NCBI GenBank assembly: GCA_902617805.1
Contig: CACMYF010000001.1
Span: 1 to 64,000, forward strand
Length of the DNA: 64,000 nucleotides
Reading direction: 5' to 3'
Origin: an uncultured Pelagibacteraceae bacterium
GTDB taxonomy: Bacteria; Pseudomonadota; Alphaproteobacteria; Pelagibacterales; Pelagibacteraceae
The translations under genes and the position numbers were made by a program. Below, piece by piece: positions 22,373 to 32,538 of this stretch; position 1 is the stretch's first letter, and every line of letters starts with the position of its first letter. A model generated the notes under the pieces. That model ran no database searches, was not told where the DNA came from, and saw only the letters and a program-made list of their open reading frames with translations.

Positions 22373-23123
22373 AAAACTTATATTAATTCTTTCTATATTT
22401 TTTTTATGTGCGTGTAATCAATTTGATAAAAAAGATAAAAACTTAGTCTATATTAGTGATCAAAAGTATAGTAATACTGGATTTGCTTTAATTTATGATG
22501 ATCAATTAAAAAAAGGAAAAAAAATATCTAAAAAAATTGATAATAGATCTCTTTTAATTTTTCATAATAAAATTAAAAAAAATTCATTTGTTAAAATTAC
22601 CAATCCTGTTAATGATAAGTCAATTATAGCAGAAGTAATCTCTAATAACGTTAAATTCTCATCTTTTTACAACTCTGTAATTACGCAACGAATTGCTGAG
22701 GAGTTATCACTTGATCCTAAAGAGCCTTATATTGATCTTGTTTTAATCTCAAAAAATTCAACATTTGTAGCTAAAAAAGCAAAGACTTTTGATGAAGAGA
22801 AAAGTGTAGCAGAAAAAGCTCCTGTTGACGGAATTACGATAGATAATCTTGGTAAAGAAAAAGATAAAGAAGTCAAAATAAAAAAAAATAAATTTTTATA
22901 TTCAATAAAGATTGCAGATTTTTATTACAAAGATTCCGCGGAAAATATGGTTGATAGAATAAAAGATGAGACAAATATAAAAAAATCTGTAATTAAGAAA
23001 TTATCTAAAACTAAATATAGGGTATTATTGGGTCCATTTAATGATATAAAAAAACTGGAAAAATCATTTAATGAAATAAAAGTATTAAATTTTGAAAATA
23101 TAGAGATATTAAAAGATGTTTAG
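22362..23123 (+). CDS. RlpA-like lipoprotein with SPOR domain; DPBB domain appears degenerate
   Basis: Lipobox LCAC; between mltB and dacC; C-terminal SPOR-like region; no DRGP motif. Confidence 0.6.
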   Translation: MNSKKLILILSIFFLCACNQFDKKDKNLVYISDQKYSNTGFALIYDDQLKKGKKISKKIDNRSLLIFHNKIKKNSFVKITNPVNDKSIIAEVISNNVKFSSFYNSVITQRIAEELSLDPKEPYIDLVLISKNSTFVAKKAKTFDEEKSVAEKAPVDGITIDNLGKEKDKEVKIKKNKFLYSIKIADFYYKDSAENMVDRIKDETNIKKSVIKKLSKTKYRVLLGPFNDIKKLEKSFNEIKVLNFENIEILKDV

Positions 23124-24267
23124 AATATTATTAATTATAATTTTTTTTAGTTTTTCATTAGTAAATGTTTCAGAAGCAAATTTTGATGTAAAAGCAAGAA
23201 CTGCAATATTGCAAGATTATCATTCTGGAGAAATTCTCTATGAAAAAGATCCAGATATTTCAATTTATCCAGCTTCTATGACAAAAATAATGACAGCAAT
23301 TATTGCTTTTGATTTAATAAAATCAGGCGATCTTAATTTGGATGAAAAATTTATAATATCAGAGAGAGCTTGGAGATTATCTACATCTGGATATTCATCG
23401 ATGTTTATAATGGTAGGTGATCAAGTCTCTGTAGAAAATTTATTAAGAGGTATTATCGTTGCTTCAGGTAATGATGCATGTATTGCATTAGCCGAAGGTA
23501 TAGCAGGTACTGAAGAAGAATTTGCAATTTTAATGACTGCTAAAGCAAAAGAATTAGGGATGGATAATACAAATTTTTCAAATTCATCAGGAATAAATGA
23601 CCCCGACAATTACTCAACTGTTAGAGATATTTTAAAAATGTCTAGATATTTAATTAAAGAACATCCTGAATTTTATAAAATGTTTGCTGAAAAAGAATTT
23701 ACGTGGGATAGAACAGGGGGCGATCCAATAACACAAGGAAATAGAAATCCATTGCTTTATAAAAATCTTGGAGCAGATGGAATAAAAACTGGTTATTTAG
23801 CTGTTGAAAAATATTCTTTAGCATCATCAATAGATAGAAATGGCAGAAGATTGATTGCTGTAGGAAGTGGTTTTAATTCAAAAAATTCTAGATCTAAAGA
23901 GAGCACAAAATTACTTACATTTGGTCTTACCAACTATGATCTTGTAGAAATAGCTAAAGCCAATAAACCATTACACAAAATTAATGTTTGGTTAGGAAAA
24001 GAGAATAGTGTGGAAGCATATACAAAGGAAGATATTTATAAAACAATCAAAAAAGCGAAAAAAAAACTTTTAAAAGTTGTTGTAAAGTATGATGGACCAG
24101 TCGAAGCACCAATTGAAAAAGATCAAAAAATAGCCACTCTAAGAGTTGTTTATGATCAAGAACTCATTGGTGAATATGATTTACTTTCATCGAAAGAAAT
24201 TAAAAAAGTTAATTTTTTTACAAGATTAATAAAATCAATAAATTATTTAATTTGGGGTGATGTCTAA
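23116..24267 (+). CDS. dacC: D-alanyl-D-alanine carboxypeptidase
   Basis: SMTKIM (SxxK), SGNDA (SxN), KTG motifs; signal peptide. Confidence 0.94.
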   Translation: MFRILLIIIFFSFSLVNVSEANFDVKARTAILQDYHSGEILYEKDPDISIYPASMTKIMTAIIAFDLIKSGDLNLDEKFIISERAWRLSTSGYSSMFIMVGDQVSVENLLRGIIVASGNDACIALAEGIAGTEEEFAILMTAKAKELGMDNTNFSNSSGINDPDNYSTVRDILKMSRYLIKEHPEFYKMFAEKEFTWDRTGGDPITQGNRNPLLYKNLGADGIKTGYLAVEKYSLASSIDRNGRRLIAVGSGFNSKNSRSKESTKLLTFGLTNYDLVEIAKANKPLHKINVWLGKENSVEAYTKEDIYKTIKKAKKKLLKVVVKYDGPVEAPIEKDQKIATLRVVYDQELIGEYDLLSSKEIKKVNFFTRLIKSINYLIWGDV

Positions 24268-24874
24268 AAAACCCATCATTGTTTTTGAGGGTATAGAGGG
24301 TAGTGGCAAAAGTCATCATATAAATAAAGTATCTAAATATTTAGATAAAAAGAAAATTAATTATATAAAGATAAGAGAACCAGGCGGAAGTCTTAATTCT
24401 GAAAAAATAAGGAGATTAATTTTAAATAAAAAATCTAATTTTAATATATATACTGATTTACTTTTATATTTAGCAGCGCGTAGTGAAAATATAAATCTCA
24501 TAGAAAAATCGTATAAAAAAAAAATTATTTTGATTGATAGGTTTACAGACTCAACTATTGCATATCAACATCATGGTATGGGTGTTGATTTAAACATTAT
24601 AAATATCATAAATAAATTTCTATTAAAAAACATTAAAGTCAATTTTACTTTCCTCAATGTTGTAAATAAAAAAAATCTATTTCAAAGATTAAAAAGTAGA
24701 AAATCTCTCAATCGATATGATCAGTTTGATATGAATTTTTATAATAAAGTTCAAAAAGGTTTTTTGAATTTAGCTAAATCGAATAAAAAATCATACAAAA
24801 TAATTGATTCTAATTTAGATATAAAAATAAATGAAGATTTAATAATAAAACAAATTAAAAAATTAATTAAATGA
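24257..24874 (+). CDS. tmk: thymidylate kinase
   Basis: FEGIEGSGKSHH P-loop; REPGG; DRFTDSTIAYQ. Confidence 0.95.
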   Translation: MMSKKPIIVFEGIEGSGKSHHINKVSKYLDKKKINYIKIREPGGSLNSEKIRRLILNKKSNFNIYTDLLLYLAARSENINLIEKSYKKKIILIDRFTDSTIAYQHHGMGVDLNIINIINKFLLKNIKVNFTFLNVVNKKNLFQRLKSRKSLNRYDQFDMNFYNKVQKGFLNLAKSNKKSYKIIDSNLDIKINEDLIIKQIKKLIK

Positions 24875-25800
24875 ATTTAAATCCTATAACTCAAATAAAT
24901 TTATTTGAGCACAAAGAAATTTTTAATCAATTATATAAATTATCTAAAAACGATACTTTGCCTAATAAAATTCTTTTATCTGGTGAAAAAGGTATTGGAA
25001 AATCAACATTAGCATATCATTTAATTAATCTTGTATTATCAGAAAATGAAGAACATCCATATGACTTTGAAAATAATAAAATTAATCCAGATAATAAGTC
25101 ATACAAACTTATACTAAATAAATCTAATCCAAATTTTTACTTAATTGATGTCTTAGAGGAGAAAAAAAATATTGATATAAATCAAATTAGAGAATTGATA
25201 ATAAATCTAAATAAATCCTCATTTAATAATAAAAAGAGATTTGTTTTAATTGATAATATTGAATTATTAAACTTAAATTCTATTAATGCTTTGTTAAAAA
25301 TTTTAGAGGAGCCTAATGAAAATATAAATTTTATTTTAATAAATAATAATAAAAGAGTGCTACCAACTCTTAAATCTAGATGTTTAAATTTTAAAGTTTT
25401 TTTAACAAAAGATCAGTCCATTAGAATTGTTAAACAATTATTTAACGATGACATAAATACTATTATCAATAATAAGTTATTTGATTATTATGCAACCCCT
25501 GGAAAATTATTTAAATTAATTAAGTTATCTGAAGAATATGACTTAGATCTTGCTAATTTTGATTTAAACACAACTCTAACAACCATAATTAAAGATAAAA
25601 TTTATAAAAAAGATAAATCAATTATTGAAATCATTTATTCTTTTATTGAACTTTATTTTAGAAACAATATATCTATTGAAAATATTAGTTTATTAAAGTC
25701 ATACCATTATTTTTTAGAAAAAATTAACAATACTAGAACTTATAATTTAGATGAGGAAACATTGTTTATGGAATTTGAGGATAAAATACTAAATGGATAA
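24871..25800 (+). CDS. holB: DNA polymerase III delta' subunit
   Basis: GEKGIGKSTLAY P-loop; NALLKILEEPNENINFIL; context. Confidence 0.9.
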   Translation: MNLNPITQINLFEHKEIFNQLYKLSKNDTLPNKILLSGEKGIGKSTLAYHLINLVLSENEEHPYDFENNKINPDNKSYKLILNKSNPNFYLIDVLEEKKNIDINQIRELIINLNKSSFNNKKRFVLIDNIELLNLNSINALLKILEEPNENINFILINNNKRVLPTLKSRCLNFKVFLTKDQSIRIVKQLFNDDINTIINNKLFDYYATPGKLFKLIKLSEEYDLDLANFDLNTTLTTIIKDKIYKKDKSIIEIIYSFIELYFRNNISIENISLLKSYHYFLEKINNTRTYNLDEETLFMEFEDKILNG

Positions 25801-27334
25801 AACTTATTATATTACTACGCCTATATACTACCCATCAGCTGAGCCTCATATGGGTCATGCTTATTCAAGCATTATCGCTGATTTTTTTGCTAGATTTAAA
25901 AAAATTGATGATTATCAGGTTCATTTTCTTACTGGTACAGACGAACATGGATTAAAAATTCAAAGATCAGCGGAAAAAGCTGGGAAGGAGCCTCTAGTAT
26001 TTTGTGATCAAATTAGTCAAACCTTTAGAGACCTTTCGGATACTTTGAATTTATCTAATACTGATTTTATAAGAACTACAGAAGCTAGACATAAAAAAAC
26101 AGTTCAACATCTTTGGAATGAACTTGAAAAAAATGATGATATATACTTATCAAACTATTCTGGATGGTATTCAGTATCTGATGAAGCCTTTTATAACGAA
26201 GATGAAATTGAGGAATTAGAAGGAAAAAAAATTGCTATATCATCAAAATCTCCTGTTGAATGGATTGAAGAGGAATCTTATTTTTTTAGACTTTCAAAGT
26301 GGGAAAAACCGTTATTAGAATATTATGAAGCTAATCCAGATTTTATAGCTCCACAATCTAGGAAAAATGAAGTTATTAGTTTTGTAAAAAGTGGTCTTAA
26401 AGATCTTTCTGTTAGTAGAAAAAGTTTTTCATGGGGCATACCTGTTCCAAATAATAAAAACCACGTGATATATGTTTGGCTCGATGCTTTAACAAATTAT
26501 CTGAGTGCATTAAACTATCCTGATACAAAAGATGATTTATTTAAAAAATTTTGGCCAGCCTCAATACATTTAATTGGCAAAGATATACTTAGATTCCATG
26601 CTGTTTATTGGCCTGCCTTTTTATTAGCAGCAAAAATTGATTTACCAAAAAGAGTTTATGGTCATGGATGGATATTATCAGGAGAAGAAAAAATGTCTAA
26701 ATCTAAAGGAAATATTCTTGATCCACTTGAAATAATTAAAGAGTATGGTCTAGATCCTTTAAGATACTACTTAATTAAAGAAGTTTCTTTTGGGAATGAT
26801 GGAAATATATCTCAAGAAAGGCTAGAAGATTGTATTAATAGTGATCTAGCTAACAATTATGGAAATTTATGTCAGCGTGTAACAGCTTTTGCAATAAAAA
26901 ATTGTAATGGAAAAATTCCATTAGAAGTTAAATTTCGTGATGAAGATTTATTAATACTAAATAAGTATAAAGATAATTTAGATAATATTAGGTCGCAAAT
27001 TGACAATCAAAATATTAATTTTTACATTGATTATATTGTAAATTCACTTTTTAAAGCTAACAAATATTTTAATGATCAAGAACCATGGAACAAGAAAGAC
27101 GATATAATAAGATTAAATACTATTGTTTACACTACTTTAGAAATTGTAAGAAAAATAAGTTTTTTACTATATCCAATTATACCTGAATCTTCTTTAAAGG
27201 CATTAAAGATTTTTAACATTGAAGAAAAAAATATAAAATTAGATTCAGTTTCTAATAATGAGTATTTAACAAAAGGTAATAATATTAATAAAATAGATAT
27301 ACTTTTTAAAAAAATAGAGAAAAACAATGATTGA
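25793..27334 (+). CDS. metG: methionyl-tRNA synthetase
   Basis: TTPIYYPSAEPHMGHAYS; KMSKSKGN. Confidence 0.97.
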   Translation: MDKTYYITTPIYYPSAEPHMGHAYSSIIADFFARFKKIDDYQVHFLTGTDEHGLKIQRSAEKAGKEPLVFCDQISQTFRDLSDTLNLSNTDFIRTTEARHKKTVQHLWNELEKNDDIYLSNYSGWYSVSDEAFYNEDEIEELEGKKIAISSKSPVEWIEEESYFFRLSKWEKPLLEYYEANPDFIAPQSRKNEVISFVKSGLKDLSVSRKSFSWGIPVPNNKNHVIYVWLDALTNYLSALNYPDTKDDLFKKFWPASIHLIGKDILRFHAVYWPAFLLAAKIDLPKRVYGHGWILSGEEKMSKSKGNILDPLEIIKEYGLDPLRYYLIKEVSFGNDGNISQERLEDCINSDLANNYGNLCQRVTAFAIKNCNGKIPLEVKFRDEDLLILNKYKDNLDNIRSQIDNQNINFYIDYIVNSLFKANKYFNDQEPWNKKDDIIRLNTIVYTTLEIVRKISFLLYPIIPESSLKALKIFNIEEKNIKLDSVSNNEYLTKGNNINKIDILFKKIEKNND

Positions 27335-28088
27335 TTCACACTGCCATCTAGATCATGAACCATTATTAAGTGATTTAGCTAATGTAATACAAAGATCAAA
27401 AGAAGTTGGTATAGAAAAATTATTAACTATCTCAACTTCGTTTGAAAGTTTTTCCAGAGTAAAAGATTTAATTAATAAAGATGAGATGATCTATGGTACT
27501 ATTGGCATTCATCCTCATGAAAGCTCTACAGATATTATCACTTCAAAGCAGATTATTGAAAGTCTCAATGAAAACTCAAAAATTATTGGAATTGGAGAAA
27601 CTGGGTTAGATTTTTATTATAATAATAGTGAAAAAGACAAGCAGATAGCAAGTTTTAAAGAACATATAGATGCATCAATAAAAACCAATATTCCATTAAT
27701 TGTTCATTCACGAAATGCAGAAAAAGAAACTTTTGAGATTTTAAATGAACATAAAAATGAAAACCTTAAAATTTTGATGCATTGTTTTACTGGGTCTAAA
27801 GAATTCTCAGAAAAACTAATGACTTTAAATTCATTCTTTTCAGCAAGCGGTATCATTACTTTTAAAAACTCATTGGATTTACAAGATACGTTCAAATCTA
27901 TTCCAATGGATAATATCTTAATTGAGACTGATAGTCCTTTTTTAGCACCCGTTCCTAAAAGAGGAAAAAAAAATGAACCATCATTCATTGATTTTACTGC
28001 TGCAAAATTAGCTGAAATTAAAAATATATCAAAAGAAGATCTTATAAAAAAAACTACAGATAACTTTAATAAACTATTTTTTAATTGA
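27327..28088 (+). CDS. tatD: TatD-family DNase
   Basis: DSHCHLDH; GETGLDFYY; LIETDSPFLAP. Confidence 0.95.
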   Translation: MIDSHCHLDHEPLLSDLANVIQRSKEVGIEKLLTISTSFESFSRVKDLINKDEMIYGTIGIHPHESSTDIITSKQIIESLNENSKIIGIGETGLDFYYNNSEKDKQIASFKEHIDASIKTNIPLIVHSRNAEKETFEILNEHKNENLKILMHCFTGSKEFSEKLMTLNSFFSASGIITFKNSLDLQDTFKSIPMDNILIETDSPFLAPVPKRGKKNEPSFIDFTAAKLAEIKNISKEDLIKKTTDNFNKLFFN

Positions 28089-28093
28089 AATAA

Positions 28094-28864
28094 ATGAAAT
28101 TTATTATTTTAGGCTGTGGTAGTTCGATGGGTGTACCAAGACCAGATGGTTTCTTTGGAAATTGTGATCCTAATAATAAAAAAAATTACAGAACAAGATG
28201 TTCAGCTTTAATAAAAACCACAGATGAAAATATTCTTATAGACACATCTCCTGACCTACGACAACAACTTTTAAAACATAAAATAAAAAAAATTAATAAA
28301 GTATTATATTCTCATATGCATGGTGATCAGACACATGGGATAAATGATTTGAGATCTTTTTATATAAACAACAGAAAACAGCTTGATGTTTATGCTGATA
28401 AATATACTTCTAAATATCTAAATTCTACATTTTCTTATATATTTAAAAGCTATTCGAAAGAATATCCCGCAACACTAAAACTTAATAAACTGCCAAAAAA
28501 AATGTTTACAAAAAATAATAATAAAAAAATTTGTATTCAATCAATTATGGTTGAACATGGTAAAGTAAAATCAAATTGTTTTATAATTAATAAAAAATTA
28601 GCTTATATAAGTGATGTAAGCAAAATTTATAACAAAGATCATAAATATTTTAGAAATCTTCGATATTTAATTATTGATTGCTTATGGTACAATTATCATC
28701 CATCACATTTTAATTTAGAAACTTCACTTGCTGTAATTAAAAAATTCAAACCCAAAAAAGCTATTCTTACTAACTTATCACCAGTATTAGATTATAAAGT
28801 GCTTAAAAAAATGATACCTCAAAATGTTATTCCAGCACATGACGGATTGACAATAAACTTATAA
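28094..28864 (+). CDS. MBL-fold metallohydrolase (PhnP-like)
   Basis: GCGSSMGVPRPDGFFGNCDP; SHMHGDQTHGINDLR. Confidence 0.87.
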   Translation: MKFIILGCGSSMGVPRPDGFFGNCDPNNKKNYRTRCSALIKTTDENILIDTSPDLRQQLLKHKIKKINKVLYSHMHGDQTHGINDLRSFYINNRKQLDVYADKYTSKYLNSTFSYIFKSYSKEYPATLKLNKLPKKMFTKNNNKKICIQSIMVEHGKVKSNCFIINKKLAYISDVSKIYNKDHKYFRNLRYLIIDCLWYNYHPSHFNLETSLAVIKKFKPKKAILTNLSPVLDYKVLKKMIPQNVIPAHDGLTINL

Positions 28865-29401
28865 GCTATTTTCTATAGCTTTAATTATTTTTTTTGAAGT
28901 TGGTTTTGTAAATGATGCGAATGTATCTTGAATTTTACCTTCTTTGTTAATTAAAATTTTATGAAAATTCCACTTAGGTTCTGCCGACTTACCGTGATTT
29001 TGTTTTGCCCATTTAAAAAGTTCATGAGCATCTTTGCCTTTAACCTCAGTTAATGCCGTAAGAGGAAAGTTAATATTAAAATTTACTTCACAAAATTCTT
29101 TAATATCAGCATTATTATTTTTTTCTTGATTAAACGAATTAGATGGAACACCAAGAACAATTAAACCTTTTTCTTTATATAAATCCCACAATTCTTGCAA
29201 TTCATCATATTGTTTAGTAAATCCACAATAACTTGCTGTATTTACAAGTAAAATAACTTTATTTTTGTAATCTTTAAAATTAATTGTCCCACCAGTTATA
29301 CTCTCTATACTAAAATCATAAATTTTTTTTTCATAGTTCGCATTTGCTGAAGTTTTAAAAAAAAACATAATTATAGAAAATAAAAATATTACTTTTCTCA
29401 T
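28859..29401 (-). CDS. glutathione peroxidase (Cys type)
   Basis: VNTASYCGFTKQY; VLGVPSNSFNQE; KWNFHKILIN. Confidence 0.93.
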   Translation of the reverse strand: MRKVIFLFSIIMFFFKTSANANYEKKIYDFSIESITGGTINFKDYKNKVILLVNTASYCGFTKQYDELQELWDLYKEKGLIVLGVPSNSFNQEKNNNADIKEFCEVNFNINFPLTALTEVKGKDAHELFKWAKQNHGKSAEPKWNFHKILINKEGKIQDTFASFTKPTSKKIIKAIENSL

Positions 29402-30579
29402 TTATTAGGTTTATTTGGAGTAAGTAATATTAAAAAATAACCAAATAAAGTTGATAACAATGATCCAGTTAATACACCTATTTTTACACCATCCATATAT
29501 TGCATGTTTTCTACAAAAGCTAAATTTCCAACAAATAAACTCATTGTAAAACCAATACCAGTTAGAACCCCTACACCATAAAAATTATACCAACTTGTAT
29601 CGTTTGGCATTTGAGCTACTTTCAATTTTATAGAAACATAAGAGAATACAAAAACACCTAGTTGTTTACCAAGGAATAGTCCTAATACGATCCCAAGCGG
29701 AACCTTATCAAGTAATGAAGAAAACGATAAACCTTCAAGAGATACTCCAGCATTAGCAAATGCAAATAAAGGCATTATTCCGAAAGCAACATATGGACTA
29801 ATTGCATGTTCAATTTTGATTAATAAAGAAAAATCTTTTTCTTTTTTTCTATGTGGAATTGTCATAGCTAACAAGACACCAGCAATAGTAGCGTGTATTC
29901 CTGAGTTATGTGTAAAATCCCAGAGGAATAGTCCTACAACTAAATAAGGTAGAAACTTTTTAATATTAAATTTGTTAATTAATAACAAAATAATAAAAGC
30001 TAATAACATTAAAGTTAAATACTTAATACTCAAATCTCCAGAATAGAATAAGGCGATAATTACTATTGCTCCTAAATCATCAATTATAGCTAATGCAGTT
30101 AAAAATACTTTTAATGACAAAGGAACTCTTTTGCCTAATAAAGATAAAACTCCTAGAGAAAAAGCGATATCTGTTGCTGAAGGAATTGCCCATCCATTTA
30201 ATGTTTCACTATCACCTAAATTTATAAAAACATAAAACAACGCAGGAACTAACATTCCTCCTACAGCAGCAATTATGGGTAATAAAGCTTGTTTAATATT
30301 AGACAGTTCACCTTGTAAAAATTCTCTTTTAATTTCTAAAGTAACAAAGAAAAAGAAAATTGCCATTAAGGCATCATTTATCCAATGCAATACTGATAAT
30401 TTTAATCCAAAATTATTAATACCTATAAATAAATACTTATTCAGAGTAGCAAAATATAAATCTGCTAGCCCAGAATTACTTATAAATAACGCAATTATTG
30501 CAGCAAACAATAATACAAGTCCACTTGCAGCTTCTAATTTAAAAAACCATCTAAAAGGCTTAGATATATAATTAATCAT
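29398..30579 (-). CDS. nhaA: Na+/H+ antiporter NhaA
   Basis: ATDIAFSLGVLSLLG; LAIIDDLGAIVIIALFY; FGIMPLFAFANAGV. Confidence 0.96.
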   Translation of the reverse strand: MINYISKPFRWFFKLEAASGLVLLFAAIIALFISNSGLADLYFATLNKYLFIGINNFGLKLSVLHWINDALMAIFFFFVTLEIKREFLQGELSNIKQALLPIIAAVGGMLVPALFYVFINLGDSETLNGWAIPSATDIAFSLGVLSLLGKRVPLSLKVFLTALAIIDDLGAIVIIALFYSGDLSIKYLTLMLLAFIILLLINKFNIKKFLPYLVVGLFLWDFTHNSGIHATIAGVLLAMTIPHRKKEKDFSLLIKIEHAISPYVAFGIMPLFAFANAGVSLEGLSFSSLLDKVPLGIVLGLFLGKQLGVFVFSYVSIKLKVAQMPNDTSWYNFYGVGVLTGIGFTMSLFVGNLAFVENMQYMDGVKIGVLTGSLLSTLFGYFLILLTPNKPNK

Positions 30580-30585
30580 AAAAAA

Positions 30586-31083
30586 TTAAATTAGGTCTAT
30601 AATAAATAGTTTTATATCTTGCAATGTTTCAAAAAGGTTAAATAGTATAATTTCTAATCCTGGAAAAACATTAATTAGTGGAGTTTTTAGAGTATCTAGC
30701 AAGATAATTAATGCTACAAAAGATATAATAAAAACTATTAAATAAGAAAAAAACTTACTTCCCTTATTTTCTATTTTTTTAAGTGTGGTTGTATTTTTTT
30801 GTTTTTCTGAATTTTTTTCTTTTTTTTTATTATTTATTTCAGTTTTAATTATTTCTTCTGGTTGTTGTTTCTCTTCTATTTTATCCTCTTTATTTTCAAT
30901 TTTTGATTCAATGTCTTGACTGATAATTTCCTGTTTTAACTCTAGTACCTCATTATTTTTTTCTTGGATATTATAAAACCAAATATGATTACATGATCCA
31001 CATTGCAAATCTCTACCTTCATTTGGTATTAAAGAATTATCAATTTTGAATTGCTTGTTACAATTTGGACAAGTAATTATCAT
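30586..31083 (-). CDS. zinc-ribbon (MJ0042-type) domain protein with single TM helix
   Basis: MIITCPNCNKQFKIDNSLIPNEGRDLQCGSCNHIW. Confidence 0.8.
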   Translation of the reverse strand: MIITCPNCNKQFKIDNSLIPNEGRDLQCGSCNHIWFYNIQEKNNEVLELKQEIISQDIESKIENKEDKIEEKQQPEEIIKTEINNKKKEKNSEKQKNTTTLKKIENKGSKFFSYLIVFIISFVALIILLDTLKTPLINVFPGLEIILFNLFETLQDIKLFIIDLI

Positions 31084-31177
31084 GCTTCGTTATATACCAG
31101 ATTTTATTCAAATTTCTTTTAATTTTGGTATCTTTATACATTGAAATTATCAATAACTGCTGTATTAGTACTCGGAT

Positions 31178-31254
<77 letters not shown>

Positions 31255-31260
31255 TCATTT

Positions 31261-31542
31261 ATGAAAAAAGCTATTATTTACATTCCAAATAAAAATCCAA
31301 TGCAATCGGGATTAGCAAAAAATGATAAATGGATTTTAGAATTTAAAACCAAAGATCCAACAAAAAATCCTTTGATGGGTTGGGAAAGTTCATCAGACAC
31401 ATATACTGAATTAAAGTTAGAATTTTCATCTAAAGAATTAGCTATAAATTATGCAAAAAAGAAAAAAATTGATTTTGAATTAATTGAACCCAGAAAAAGA
31501 AAAACTGTAAAAAAATCTTACGCGGATAATTTTTTGAAATAA
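31261..31542 (+). CDS. NADH dehydrogenase accessory subunit, NDUFS4-like (ETC complex I)
   Basis: GWESSSDTYTELKLEFSSKELAINYAKK; DNF C-terminus. Confidence 0.85.
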   Translation: MKKAIIYIPNKNPMQSGLAKNDKWILEFKTKDPTKNPLMGWESSSDTYTELKLEFSSKELAINYAKKKKIDFELIEPRKRKTVKKSYADNFLK

Positions 31543-31545
31543 TTA

Positions 31546-32538
31546 ATGTTTAGATTTTTCACACAAAAAAATTGGTATCTTTGGTCATGGATTGGTTCAG
31601 CTATAATTTTATCATCTCTATGGATTCAAGTTAAGATAGATGTTAAAATTAATGAATGGTTTGGTGAATTTTATGACATGATTCAAAAAGCTCTTGGATC
31701 TCCAAACTCAATAACTATAGAAGAGTATTGGGCAAGTTTATTGTCATTCATAACTTTGGCTGCTATGTATGTTGGCGTAGCTGTCATAGTAAGTTTTTTT
31801 ACTTCACATTATTTATTTAGATGGAGAACAGCTATGGTTGAGTGGTATCATAGTGTTTATGATAAAGCTCGTAAAATTGAAGGTGCAGCGCAAAGAGTTC
31901 AAGAGGACACTATTAAGTTTTCTAGAATAATGGAGTCTCTAGGTACCAGCCTAATTGAAGCTTTAATGATACTTGTTGAGTTTATGCCTATCTTATTTGG
32001 GTTAAGTATAGGGATACCAATATTCTTTTTTGGTGATTGGGATTATGGTTTAATAGTTGGTGCTTTAATTTGGTCAGTTGGAGGGACAATATTTTTAATT
32101 TTACTTGGTTTAATTTTGAGATTAGTAGGTGTTGAATACGATCTACAGAAAAAAGAAGCAGCCTACAGGAAAATACTTGTAATTGCAGAAGATGATGGAA
32201 CTATAAGACCAAAAACCATAGAAGAATTATTTGATGGTGTAAGAAGTATACATTTTTTAAGTTATATTAGATATTTATATTTTAATATTGGAAGAATAGC
32301 CTATTTACAAGCTAATGTTTTATCAGCATATATTTTTTTAGCACCTGCTATAGTCGCTGGTGCAGTAACTCTTGGAGTTATGCAACAAATAATAAGAGCA
32401 TTTGGTAGGGTAGAAGGGTCAATGCAATATATTTTGAAAGCTTGGCCAACTATTATAGAACTTGCCAGTGTATATAAACGTTTAAGAGAATTTGAGTCTA
32501 AAATAAATCAAGAAGATTTAATTGATGAAAAAGTTTAA
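31546..32538 (+). CDS. SbmA/BacA-like peptide/cobalamin-type transporter
   Basis: NEWFGEFYDMIQKAL; HYLFRWRTAMVEWYHS; GAAQRVQEDTIKFSR. Confidence 0.85.
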   Translation: MFRFFTQKNWYLWSWIGSAIILSSLWIQVKIDVKINEWFGEFYDMIQKALGSPNSITIEEYWASLLSFITLAAMYVGVAVIVSFFTSHYLFRWRTAMVEWYHSVYDKARKIEGAAQRVQEDTIKFSRIMESLGTSLIEALMILVEFMPILFGLSIGIPIFFFGDWDYGLIVGALIWSVGGTIFLILLGLILRLVGVEYDLQKKEAAYRKILVIAEDDGTIRPKTIEELFDGVRSIHFLSYIRYLYFNIGRIAYLQANVLSAYIFLAPAIVAGAVTLGVMQQIIRAFGRVEGSMQYILKAWPTIIELASVYKRLREFESKINQEDLIDEKV

